Source of the DNA: JBBSHS01 sp038232515
GTDB taxonomy: Bacteria; Actinomycetota; Acidimicrobiia; Acidimicrobiales; JAUJNH01
Direction: 5' to 3'
Length of the DNA stretch: 29,331 nt
Assembly: GCA_038232515.1 (NCBI GenBank)
Contig: JBBSHS010000024.1
Location: forward strand, 1-29,331
Shown here: positions 6,960-14,136 of the stretch, one piece after another
How positions within the stretch are numbered: position 1 is the stretch's first letter
Layout: each line of letters starts with the position of its first letter
Notes under the pieces: model-generated
Told to the model about the DNA's origin: nothing
Seen by the model: the letters and a program-made list of their open reading frames with translations, nothing else
The model's database searches: none
Program-made: the position numbers and the translations under genes

Positions 6960-8356
6960 CAGCAGCTGTGCTCCGCCACGCGGGCGCGGACGAGGGCGAA
7001 GCCAGGCTGCCCCCGCAGCGGGGTCAGGTCCGAGTCGCCGTCCAGAGCTGCGAGGTCGTGCCACCCGTGCCCGACGGCCCTCTCCAACCAGGCAAGGGCC
7101 TCGTCCAACCGGCCGGTCCGGGTCAGGCTGCAGGCCACGTCGAACGCCACTTGGCCGTCGGGGGCCAGCTGGAAGCGGCGCTGGCCCACACCGGCGCTCA
7201 CCGAGAAGGCCGAGCCGACATGGGCGAGCAGCGCCAGCCGGTCGATCCCGGCCAGGCGGGGACCACCTTCGGGCCCACCCCGTGACAGCCGGTCGAGCAC
7301 ACCCACCAGCACGCCGGGCCGGGCCAACTGCACGACCAGAACGCCAGGCGGCGCCCACTCCTGAGCCTCCAGGCCGGCGGCCACCTGCTCGAGGGCGTCC
7401 GCGCCGCGATTCCCGCTCGAAAGACCGCCCGGGCGGCCCTGGGCCAGAGCCACACACCCCTCGCACACCAGGTCCCGCCGGCCCCGGGCCTTGGTGCCCG
7501 GAGGGGAATCGGGCCGGCCGTCCAGGGCGCGGTCGGCCGCCGAGACGTCACCGGCGGCCAACGCCGACCAGGCCGCCAGCACGCTGGCCCGGTCGTGCAA
7601 AGTGGCCGTCGGCCGGCCGGCAAGGACCTCGGCGGCGATGGCGGACGCGGTTGCTGCTTCGCCCCGGAGCAGCGCCGTCGAGCCCTCACGCAGGCGGTCG
7701 AAGAGCGGCTCCTCCTTCTGGTGGCGCAGATGGGCCCAGCTCTGGCCGCCGAACATCAGGACCAACAGGAGCAGGTAGTACTGCCGCAGGTACACGCACA
7801 GGAGGCCCGCGACTACGCACACGCCGACCGACACCTTGTGGGCCAGCTGGTCGCCGTCGTCGCCCCGCAGCCGGCGAAGGACCGACGCCATGGCGTTGCC
7901 CCCGTCGAGGGGCAGCACGGGCAGGAGGTTGAGCAACCCGAAACCGATCGTCACGAACAGGGCGTCGAAGTAGGCGATGCGGCCCAGAGATCCCTGACCG
8001 GGTACCCCCCACCGCAGACCGGCCCACCACACCGCGGCGCCGAGGGCAAAACCGGCGAAGGGGCCGGCCAGGCTGACCACGAAGCTGCGGGCCGGCGTCA
8101 TCTGGTCGCCAGCGGCCGACGTGAGCCCACCGAAGCCGTAGAGCGTGATCGACGGCTTCCGCCCGAAGGTCCGAAAGGCAATGGCGTGACCGACCTCGTG
8201 CAGCAGGATGGCAGCGGTGGCCACCGCCACCCACACCAGCAGCCCCTGCCAGGTCTGGCCCTGGCCCAGCCCGAGGATGGCAATGATCACGAAGAAGCTC
8301 GGGTCCACAGAGATCGGCACCCCGCCCAGGCGGGCCAGTCTGCGGGCACCGGGCAT
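6959..8356 (-). CDS. M50-family site-2 protease with C-terminal helical repeat region
   Basis: This 465-residue membrane metalloprotease has the zinc motif HEVGH at 53-57 and the second catalytic motif NLLPVLPLDGG at 143-153, in which the Asp completes the zinc site. Several hydrophobic segments cover residues 20-60, 92-115, 130-150 and 178-203. After about residue 215 comes a long soluble region rich in Ala and Leu that resembles TPR repeats (for example FDVACSLTRTGRLDEALAWL). Site-2 proteases cut transmembrane segments of signalling proteins such as anti-sigma factors. The GVPISVDPSFF start is typical of the SpoIVFB/Rip3-like group. The ATG start has no ribosome-binding site, but a TACCCT lies 12 nt upstream, suggesting a leaderless transcript. 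It is co-translated with pdtaS. Confidence 0.9.
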   Translation of the reverse strand: MPGARRLARLGGVPISVDPSFFVIIAILGLGQGQTWQGLLVWVAVATAAILLHEVGHAIAFRTFGRKPSITLYGFGGLTSAAGDQMTPARSFVVSLAGPFAGFALGAAVWWAGLRWGVPGQGSLGRIAYFDALFVTIGFGLLNLLPVLPLDGGNAMASVLRRLRGDDGDQLAHKVSVGVCVVAGLLCVYLRQYYLLLLVLMFGGQSWAHLRHQKEEPLFDRLREGSTALLRGEAATASAIAAEVLAGRPTATLHDRASVLAAWSALAAGDVSAADRALDGRPDSPPGTKARGRRDLVCEGCVALAQGRPGGLSSGNRGADALEQVAAGLEAQEWAPPGVLVVQLARPGVLVGVLDRLSRGGPEGGPRLAGIDRLALLAHVGSAFSVSAGVGQRRFQLAPDGQVAFDVACSLTRTGRLDEALAWLERAVGHGWHDLAALDGDSDLTPLRGQPGFALVRARVAEHSC

Positions 8357-8362
8357 GGGCCG

Positions 8363-8394
8363 AGGGTAGCTTGCGCCTCCGGGCTCCAGCCCGG
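8363..8394. promoter_or_regulatory. Divergent promoter region with GC-rich palindrome
   Basis: On the minus strand, TACCCT (8368-8363) sits 12 nt before the protease ATG and could be its -10 element. Next to it, CCGGGCTCCAGCCCGG (8379-8394) is a palindrome with 7-bp arms and a 2-bp centre. It lies between the two divergent genes and could serve as an operator for either. Confidence 0.4.
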
Positions 8395-8434
8395 TTCAGC
8401 TCGGCCCTCCCGTGGCTGGGTAGGTGTATGCAGG

Positions 8435-8440
8435 TAACGT
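8435..8440 (+). promoter_or_regulatory. Putative -10 element for the gene at 8448
   Basis: TAACGT fits the actinobacterial -10 pattern TAnnnT and starts 13 nt before the GTG at 8448. That would put the transcription start at or next to the start codon. No -35 element is evident. Confidence 0.4.
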
Positions 8441-8447
8441 CCGCCCG

Positions 8448-8954
8448 GTGAGGGAGTCGGCCGGGGTGGGCGAGGAGGTGTCCGCCTGGTTCGGCACGCG
8501 TATCCCCGATGGTTGGTTCACCGGGCCGCACAAGGTCTCCGTCGACCGGGACGAGATTCTGGTCCGAGGCGAGGTCCCCGCCATGGATGACGCTCATGCC
8601 GCCGCCTGCATCGAGCGGTTCCGAGAGGCGACACGTGACGCCCGCACGCTGATCGCCCGCGACGCCGAGAGCCTGTTCGGGCGCAAGGTCAGCTGGGGGG
8701 CGTCGTGCGGGGATACCCGCCGTCTGTTCTCCAATCTTTCGGTTCCGGTGATGACGCGCCTGCGCATGCCCGAACGTGAGGTGCTCGACACCCTGGTCGA
8801 CGCCAGCGTGGCCCGCAGCCGCAGCGAGGCACTGGCCTGGTGCGTGCGCATGGTCGGAGCCAACGAGGCCGACTGGATCGCCCAGCTCCGCCAGGCGCTC
8901 GTCCACGTGGAGAAGGTCAGGACCGAGGGCCCCCGCTCCAGGCTTCCCGACTAG
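8448..8954 (+). CDS. Conserved actinobacterial protein of unknown function
   Basis: This product of about 168 residues starts VRESAGVGEEVSAWFGTRIP. It has a beta-rich N-terminal half (KVSVDRDEILVRGEVPA), an acidic/basic helical middle (AACIERFREATRDARTLIA) and a C-terminal helix-rich part with RLRMPEREVLDTLVDASV and RSRSEALAWCVRMVG. The last part resembles a ribbon-helix-helix fold, with a short strand followed by two helices, which might bind DNA; this is a weak inference. The GTG at 8448 was preferred because a TAACGT -10 lies 13 nt upstream; GTG at 8424 would add 8 residues. It is divergent from the site-2 protease. Codon use looks native. I recall similar unnamed proteins in other actinobacteria, but no function. 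Confidence 0.72.
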   Translation: MRESAGVGEEVSAWFGTRIPDGWFTGPHKVSVDRDEILVRGEVPAMDDAHAAACIERFREATRDARTLIARDAESLFGRKVSWGASCGDTRRLFSNLSVPVMTRLRMPEREVLDTLVDASVARSRSEALAWCVRMVGANEADWIAQLRQALVHVEKVRTEGPRSRLPD

Positions 8955-8978
8955 TGCTCGGGGGACGGGCGTTGATCG

Positions 8979-9030
8979 GCCTTGCCGGCGGAGCCGCCCG
9001 GGGGTGTGGGGCGCCTTGCCGGCGGAGCCG
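8979..9030. repeat. 18-bp direct repeat, two copies
   Basis: GCCTTGCCGGCGGAGCCG occurs exactly at 8979-8996 and again at 9013-9030, 34 bp apart start to start. It lies just after the stop of the unknown gene and just before a decayed gene. It could be a scar of duplication or insertion, or a REP-like element. Confidence 0.85.
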
Positions 9031-9139
9031 GCCATGACCGCCGCCGCCTTGACGGCAACAAGATCCAGCACGAGCATCATCACCAACCCACCGCCAGCAG
9101 CCCTGGGACCATGCAGCGCGGGGAGCTTGGCGTCGCCTT

Positions 9140-9632
9140 GCGGTCGGCGAGGGCACGGCTGTCGCCCTGGACGCCAAGGGTGACGTCCTGGCGTGGAACG
9201 CTCTCGCCACGGCCCTCCTGGGCGACTTCTCCGTCTGGCCACCACCGGCGCGAAACATCGCCTGCCAGCGGTTTCTGGGCGGCGGAGGCCTGGTTGCCGG
9301 CAGCCCGGAGCAAGACGAGCGGACGGCGGTCGAGGCGGTGGCGAGCCTTCGCGCCGTCGCCGGCCGCTATGCCGACGATCCTGGCCTGCAGCGGCTGCTC
9401 GGTGAGCTACGGGGGGCAGTTCGCACTTCTGCCGGCTGTGGGACGACGCTCGTCCCGCCGAGCGGCGCACCAGCACGAAAACCGTCCTCCACCCGAGTTC
9501 GGCGCCATCGAGCTCGACTGCGACGTGCTGCACCTCCCCGACACGGACCCAGCACCGATCGTGTACCCAGTCGGCGCCGGCGGCGAGGCGGCGAGCTCGC
9601 TGGCACTGCTGCGGGTGGTCGCCCGGCAATGT
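9140..9632 (+). pseudogene. Frameshifted remnant of an MmyB-like (XRE-family) regulator
   Basis: Three successive pieces in three different frames read as one ligand-binding domain of the MmyB family. Frame 2 gives ALDAKGDVLAWNALATALLG and later VEAVASLRAVAGRYADDPG (about 9160-9411). Frame 1 gives FCRLWDDARPAERRTSTKTV (about 9430-9494). Frame 3 gives EFGAIELDCDVLHLPDTD and GEAASSLALLRVV (9495-9632). The order and content match the usual path of this domain (the DVLAWN strand, the LGDFS turn, LW, then HPE-G-LELD), so at least two frameshifts have occurred. The N-terminal helix-turn-helix domain is missing upstream. Such proteins are usually transcriptional regulators next to oxidoreductase genes. 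The reading is by eye; boundaries are approximate. Confidence 0.72.
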
Positions 9633-9845
9633 TTCACCCATGATCCGATCGACGCGAGTCACCACTCGATGTCGGTCTCTGGCCGACGCCGGTTCTTGTT
9701 GCCGGTCGTTGGCGCCGGCCTTCGGTAGGCGATGAACGCTCCGGCGCCGCCCCGCAGCCGGGCTCGTCCAAGTTGACGCGCCACCCCAGGTCGCGAGCCG
9801 TTTGGCCGGCACGAAGCAGGCGCAGGACACCAGCCACCCAGGTCC
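9633..9845. other. Gap between the pseudogene and the sialidase-like gene
   Basis: No gene, RNA or clear terminator was recognised here. Open frames exist on both strands, but none has a recognisable motif. It probably belongs to the decayed segment that includes the MmyB-like pseudogene. Confidence 0.5.
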
Positions 9846-11411
9846 TCAAGGGCCCGTCGGCCTCCGGCCGGCCGGCGCAGGTGGCTCTAGCCGTGGCCGT
9901 TCGTGACGGCGGCGCCCCACCACGAACAATGTGGCCAGAGCTACAACCAGGGCGCCGGCTAGGCCCGCGACCACGGCTGGGCGGGCACGAATCCCTTTTC
10001 CCACCGGCCGAGTCTGCGAAGTGACCGCCGGGAGGGCTGTCTGGGTGGAACCGGGCCGGGCGGGCCGCTGCGGGCGTCGTCTCGGCGCTGGCTCAGGGAC
10101 GGACATCGTGCTCAGTACCAGCGAGCTCGACGCCGGCCCGTCGACCGGCACCAGTGCCGCCAATACGGGTCCGGCGGTGGCCAGTCCCAGGCCCTCACCG
10201 AGCTCCACGTAGCCGCCCGCGGCTCCGGAGGCCACGGTCTGCGCGGGCGCCCATGTCCCGGCCCACCGCCTGAGCAGGAAGTCAAGTCCGGCACGGGTGG
10301 CCGAAGCCGTGGCCATCCAGATCCCCCCTTGCCGGTCGGCAGCCAGTGTGGGTAGCAGCTCCGTTCCGGCCGCGTCGGGCGGAGGGTCCAAGGGCCGGAA
10401 CCCGTCCTCGGGCTGCGTGCCCGAGCGGACCAGGACCCTTGTGGCCACACCTGGGCCGGAACCCACCGACCAAGCCACGGTGGTCGAGCCGTCCGGGCTG
10501 AGCGCCACTGAGGGAACGCCGACGGCGAAGCCCCCACTGGCCGCGGGCGTGGCCGACGGCTGGGGGCCCTCGTCGAGGAGCTCGACAGGGCCGAACGTGC
10601 AACCGCCGTCGGACGATGACGACACGGTGAGGCGGGACCGGGAACCCGGCCCCAGCTCGCGCACCGCGGCCACCACTGCGGCGCCGGCCTGGGCCAGGCC
10701 GGCGCCAAAGGCGGCCGGCGACCCGGTTGACGACAACGGTTGCGGGTCCACACAACGGGCCTCGTGGCCCCACTGGCGTACGACGACGCTGGACCGTTCC
10801 GGCACCCCTCGGCACTCGGCGCCCGGGCCCCTGGACTCGGTCCAGGACAGGACGACGGCCCCCGACTCCGAATCCGCGGTGGCCGTCGGCCGGTCGACGT
10901 AGACGGCGGGGCGGGGTGGCTGCGCGATGTCGAAAGTGGCGTTGGCACCGGTCACCGAGGCGACGAATATGCGGCTCGCCGGTTGGCAGTAGACGTGGCC
11001 GGCGGAGGAGGCGCCCCCCACCACCACGAGCCGTCCGTCCTGAAGGAACAGCGGCGTCGGGTCATAGCTCTTGGTCGAGCCGGCAGGCACCAGCTTCACC
11101 GGGGGGGACCAGGTGCGGCCGCCGTCGTGGGTCTCGGTCACCTCGATGTGGACACCGCCCCCGTAGGGGTCGGCGGCCGCGGCCAAGTGCGAGGGGTCAG
11201 CCGGATCGACGGCGACGACCGCCTCGGCCATCTGGCCCCGGCCGGCGGTCAACACCGTCGCCGGGTTCGAAGGACCAGGGTTCGTCGCCGCCGGAGCGGG
11301 CCGCGGGACCACGATCACGACCAGTACGGCCGCCACGGCGCCGGTCAGGGCACGGCCCAACCTCCGACGAAGAGACCAGGCCGGGGCCCTAGCCTCCGGG
11401 CCCACCGGCAC
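9846..11411 (-). CDS. Secreted, membrane-anchored sialidase-fold (BNR repeat) protein
   Basis: This 521-residue protein has a signal peptide or anchor at about 16-42 (RRRLGRALTGAVAAVLVVIV, then an AxA site near APAAT). A beta-propeller-like body follows with Asp-box motifs THDGGRTW at 94-101 and SSDGGCTF near 280-290. A Pro/Arg-rich linker leads to one C-terminal membrane helix (about 481-503, VVAGLAGALVVALATLFVV) and a basic tail. Asp-boxes mark sialidase and related propellers, but the arginine triad of true sialidases cannot be confirmed by eye, so glycoside hydrolysis is not claimed. It is probably displayed outside the membrane. The GTG start lies 12 nt after the methyltransferase stop, suggesting one transcript. 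Many genomes annotate such proteins simply as exo-alpha-sialidase. Confidence 0.75.
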   Translation of the reverse strand: MPVGPEARAPAWSLRRRLGRALTGAVAAVLVVIVVPRPAPAATNPGPSNPATVLTAGRGQMAEAVVAVDPADPSHLAAAADPYGGGVHIEVTETHDGGRTWSPPVKLVPAGSTKSYDPTPLFLQDGRLVVVGGASSAGHVYCQPASRIFVASVTGANATFDIAQPPRPAVYVDRPTATADSESGAVVLSWTESRGPGAECRGVPERSSVVVRQWGHEARCVDPQPLSSTGSPAAFGAGLAQAGAAVVAAVRELGPGSRSRLTVSSSSDGGCTFGPVELLDEGPQPSATPAASGGFAVGVPSVALSPDGSTTVAWSVGSGPGVATRVLVRSGTQPEDGFRPLDPPPDAAGTELLPTLAADRQGGIWMATASATRAGLDFLLRRWAGTWAPAQTVASGAAGGYVELGEGLGLATAGPVLAALVPVDGPASSSLVLSTMSVPEPAPRRRPQRPARPGSTQTALPAVTSQTRPVGKGIRARPAVVAGLAGALVVALATLFVVGRRRHERPRLEPPAPAGRRPTGP

Positions 11412-11423
11412 CGAGCTTCCGTC

Positions 11424-12140
11424 TCAGGTCGCGGCCGCTGGACCGACCGTCGCGGTGACGAGGCCGGCTTCCGCCACGATCGGCTCGAACCGAACGTCCA
11501 AGAAGCCTGCATCCTCGAAAGCCCGCACCCAGAACTCGGGCGAGGCGGGCAGCTCGCTGCCCCGCGCCAGGCCAAAACGCACCAGGTTCTTGGCGAGGCG
11601 CCATACACCGCCGGGGCCCTTGCGCAACAGAGCGTTGACCTTGGCCCAGATGACCTGGCGGTCGCGGGCGGTCCGACCCCGGCCGAACATCATGTCGGCC
11701 AGTACGACCCGGCCGCCGGGCGTCAGCCAGGTCCGCATCCGGGCGACCAGCATGCGCTTGTCGTCGTCGACCAGATGGTGCAGCGCGTAGTTGGACACCA
11801 CCAGGTCGACGCTGCCGGCCGGCAAGTCGAAAGTCGACAGGTCGGCCATCCGGGTGCGGACGTTGGCCCGGTGGTCCGCTTCGGCGTCCTTTTTCAGCAC
11901 GGCCAACATGGCGTCGGAAAGATCGACAGCCAACACGTCGCCGGCCCGGGGGGCCAGGGCCAGGCTGAGGAAGCCGGTGCCGGCGCCCAGGTCGACGATG
12001 CGTTCCACACCTGTGAGCCCCGCTTCGTCGACCACCCTCTCCCGCACCGCATCGAAGGCCGATGAGTTGACTACGTGGTTGTGCCAGGTGGTGGTGCGGC
12101 GATTCCACGTGTCCCGCAAGGCCAGGGCTCTCGACATCAT
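11424..12140 (-). CDS. Class I SAM-dependent methyltransferase
   Basis: This 238-residue enzyme has motif I VDLGAGTGFLSLALAP (49-64), an acidic end to strand 2 (VLAVDLSDAML), motif III-like ADLSTFDLPAGSVDLVVSNY and the post-motif segment LTPGGRVVLADMMFG. This is a complete Rossmann-type methyltransferase of the Methyltransf_11/25 group. The substrate cannot be predicted, though its layout resembles small-molecule or quinone methylases. The ATG at 12140 is followed by a second ATG three nt later; no strong ribosome-binding site was seen. It precedes the sialidase-like gene by 12 nt. The basic N-terminus (RDTWNRRTTTWHNHVV) is common in this group. Confidence 0.88.
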   Translation of the reverse strand: MMSRALALRDTWNRRTTTWHNHVVNSSAFDAVRERVVDEAGLTGVERIVDLGAGTGFLSLALAPRAGDVLAVDLSDAMLAVLKKDAEADHRANVRTRMADLSTFDLPAGSVDLVVSNYALHHLVDDDKRMLVARMRTWLTPGGRVVLADMMFGRGRTARDRQVIWAKVNALLRKGPGGVWRLAKNLVRFGLARGSELPASPEFWVRAFEDAGFLDVRFEPIVAEAGLVTATVGPAAAT

Positions 12141-12936
12141 CTCTCATTCGTCTCGGGGGCGGCGGGTCGCGAGGCAAGCCACGCCGTCTCGCTGACATGC
12201 ACCGCCCGAGCGACACCAGGTGGCGGTTGAGGGTAGTGGCCGAAACCACGACCAGCGGTATCGCCTCCGCCATCCCGTCGCCAGGCTGACCGACGCTGAG
12301 GTGGGCAGCCACGGCGCCATCTTCGTGCGGGGTTGTCCGCCTCGTTGCTGGACCGCCGGTCAGCCGGCGACGTACGTCAAGGGCCCGAGGTGGACAACCT
12401 TGACGCGACCGTCGGCTCCGGCGGTGCCGGTGAGCCGCAGGCGCCAGGGGCATGTCCGGGCCGGCCAGAACGACGCCGTTCACGGATGCGGCACCTTTTC
12501 GGGCCCGGTGCTGCGATCCGCTGGCCCGAACACCCGCACCGCCGATGGATCGGCGGTGGGACAGCGAAGTCGACGATGCCGAAGGTCCGCCACCGTCACC
12601 ACGCCGATGGGAAAAAGTTGGGCATGGGGCGGAGTGGGCCCACCTGCTCGGCGGGTGGGTCAGGCTGATGCCGCACGACGGTGCCATCGTCTTCGAGCGA
12701 GTGGACGACCGCAAGTTCGTACCCGATGCCCGGCTCCGAGGGCGCCGACTGGCGGTGCGGCCGGGCACGCCGGAGGACCCGGCCGATCCGGACATCGCCG
12801 GGGAGGCTAGACAGGGCGGGATGGACCTCGGTAGGCGGCGGCAGGACCGCCCGCCCTCGTCACGGCGGGTCCAAGGGCCTCAGGCGGGCCGCGGGGTGGC
12901 GTTGGCGACCGACGCTCCAAGGTTGTGCTCTGCGAC
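12141..12936. other. Gene-poor stretch with possible decayed coding fragments
   Basis: No intact gene was recognised in this stretch of about 800 bp. On the minus strand, short pieces in different frames look protein-like: CPTADPSAVRVFGPADRSTG and VNGVVLAGPDMPLAP near 12450-12570, and ADGRVKVVHLGPLTYVAG ending at a stop near 12360. On the plus strand, LGGWVRLMPHDGAIVFERVD and DRKFVPDARL near 12650-12740 also look protein-like. None has a known motif. They may be remnants of one or two lost genes, or chance frames in GC-rich DNA. Confidence 0.4.
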
Positions 12937-14136
12937 TTAGGCCCAGAGGAGCTCGCCCATGCGCATCAGGCCCCGCAGATCGAAGATGTCGGTGTCGAAA
13001 TAGGGCACCGAGACGACGACGTCGGGGACCGAAGCCAGCTCGGCCCGCTGCTCGTTCTCGCGCTGGGCCACCACCCGGTAGTTGCAGAAGCTCTCCGCCA
13101 CCTCGTTGAGGACCCTCTCGATCTGGGGCTCGTCGCCAGGCTCGTCGGCCAGTTGGACGGCCACGTCCGCCGCCATTGCCTTGAGCCGGGCGACCGTGCG
13201 GGCCGCGCCATCGTCCAGCAGGTAGGCCGGGAGCACCTTGTTCAGCACCAGAGCGCCGAGGTGGAAGCCCTTGTGGTGGAGCGCGTCGATAAAGAACTCG
13301 CCCTCACGGGCCGGCGCCGACTCCAAGGTGGTGACGACGCAGAACGTTGTCCTCTTGTCGTGCAGGACCCTGGTGACGGCTTGGGCCCGGTCGACGAACC
13401 CGGGCGCCATGGTCTGGAACAGCGAGAAGAACTCGGCGATGTCGGACAGGAACTGGCTTCCGAGGATGCGATCGGCCACCGAGTAGAACGGCTTGGAGGC
13501 CAGAGTGAGGATGCGGCTGCGGGACGGCGCAGCCAGCAGGCCGAGCAGGCGCGACGAGAAGAACTCAGCCATGCGGTCGGGCGCCTCGAGGAAGTCGATG
13601 GCGTTGCGGGTGGGTGGGGTGTCGACGACGATGAGGTCGTAGGCACCGGTGGCATGGAGCTCGTAGAGCCGCTCCATGGCGATGTACTCGTGGCTCTGGA
13701 CGAACCGTCCGGTGATATTCCCGTAGAGCTTGTTGTCGAGGATCCTCTTGGCCGTCCTCTTGTCCGGGGCGTGGCGGGCCACCAACGCGTCCCAGCTCTG
13801 CTTGGTGTCCAACATGGCCGCCCACAGCTCGCCCCTGGGCTTGATCCCGGCAGCCGCGAACGCGCTCGCCGGGACCTGCGTCTCGACGTTGCCCAAACCG
13901 TCGAGACCGAGGGCGTTGGCCAGTCGCCTGGCCGGGTCGACGGTGAGGACCAGCACCCGGCCGCCCTGGTGGACGGCGGCCATCATGGCGGCCGCAGCCG
14001 ACGCCGTCGTCTTGCCCACCCCGCCCGACCCGCAGGCGATGACGATCTCCTTGGCCGCCACCAGCTGCTCGAAGGTGGTGGGAGGGTCGCCTGGAGCTGC
14101 CTTCCTGACGTGCGGCCCAGAGCTCGTCACCGGCAT
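12937..14136 (-). CDS. ArsA/Get3-family ATPase, second subunit
   Basis: This 399-residue P-loop ATPase has the deviant Walker A GSGGVGKTT at 36-44, a switch I-like VLTVDPARRLANALGL, and the Walker B-like strand YDLIVVDTPPTRNAIDFLEA. The alpha-helical insert after about 185 (FFSSRLLGLLAAPSRSRILT) is typical of the anion-transporting ATPase/Get3 group. Its start overlaps the stop of the upstream ATPase by one base (TGATG), so the two are made together and probably form a heterodimer. Mycobacteria encode a comparable pair (Rv3679-Rv3680, called BagA/BagB). An arsenite pump role is unlikely, since no ArsB or ArsC gene is present. The client (tail-anchored protein, metabolite or anion) is unknown. 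Confidence 0.88.
   Translation of the reverse strand: MPVTSSGPHVRKAAPGDPPTTFEQLVAAKEIVIACGSGGVGKTTASAAAAMMAAVHQGGRVLVLTVDPARRLANALGLDGLGNVETQVPASAFAAAGIKPRGELWAAMLDTKQSWDALVARHAPDKRTAKRILDNKLYGNITGRFVQSHEYIAMERLYELHATGAYDLIVVDTPPTRNAIDFLEAPDRMAEFFSSRLLGLLAAPSRSRILTLASKPFYSVADRILGSQFLSDIAEFFSLFQTMAPGFVDRAQAVTRVLHDKRTTFCVVTTLESAPAREGEFFIDALHHKGFHLGALVLNKVLPAYLLDDGAARTVARLKAMAADVAVQLADEPGDEPQIERVLNEVAESFCNYRVVAQRENEQRAELASVPDVVVSVPYFDTDIFDLRGLMRMGELLWA

Noticed and set aside
6960..7466. N-terminal extension of the PdtaS frame
   Set aside because: It runs inside the site-2 protease coding region and is low-complexity; the coupled ATG at 6959 fits the family length.
7686..9830. Very long minus-strand open frame of 714 codons
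   Set aside because: It is a shadow of the protease, the unknown gene and the pseudogene in GC-rich DNA; composition is Arg/Pro/Gly-rich with no motif.
9634..9849. Minus-strand 71-codon frame starting MRTWVAGVLRLLRAG
   Set aside because: It faintly recalls recombinase fragments but has no catalytic motif and is too short to support.
11389..12795. Minus-strand frame of 468 codons over the methyltransferase
   Set aside because: Most of it is a shadow of the methyltransferase gene; the upstream part has no recognised domain.
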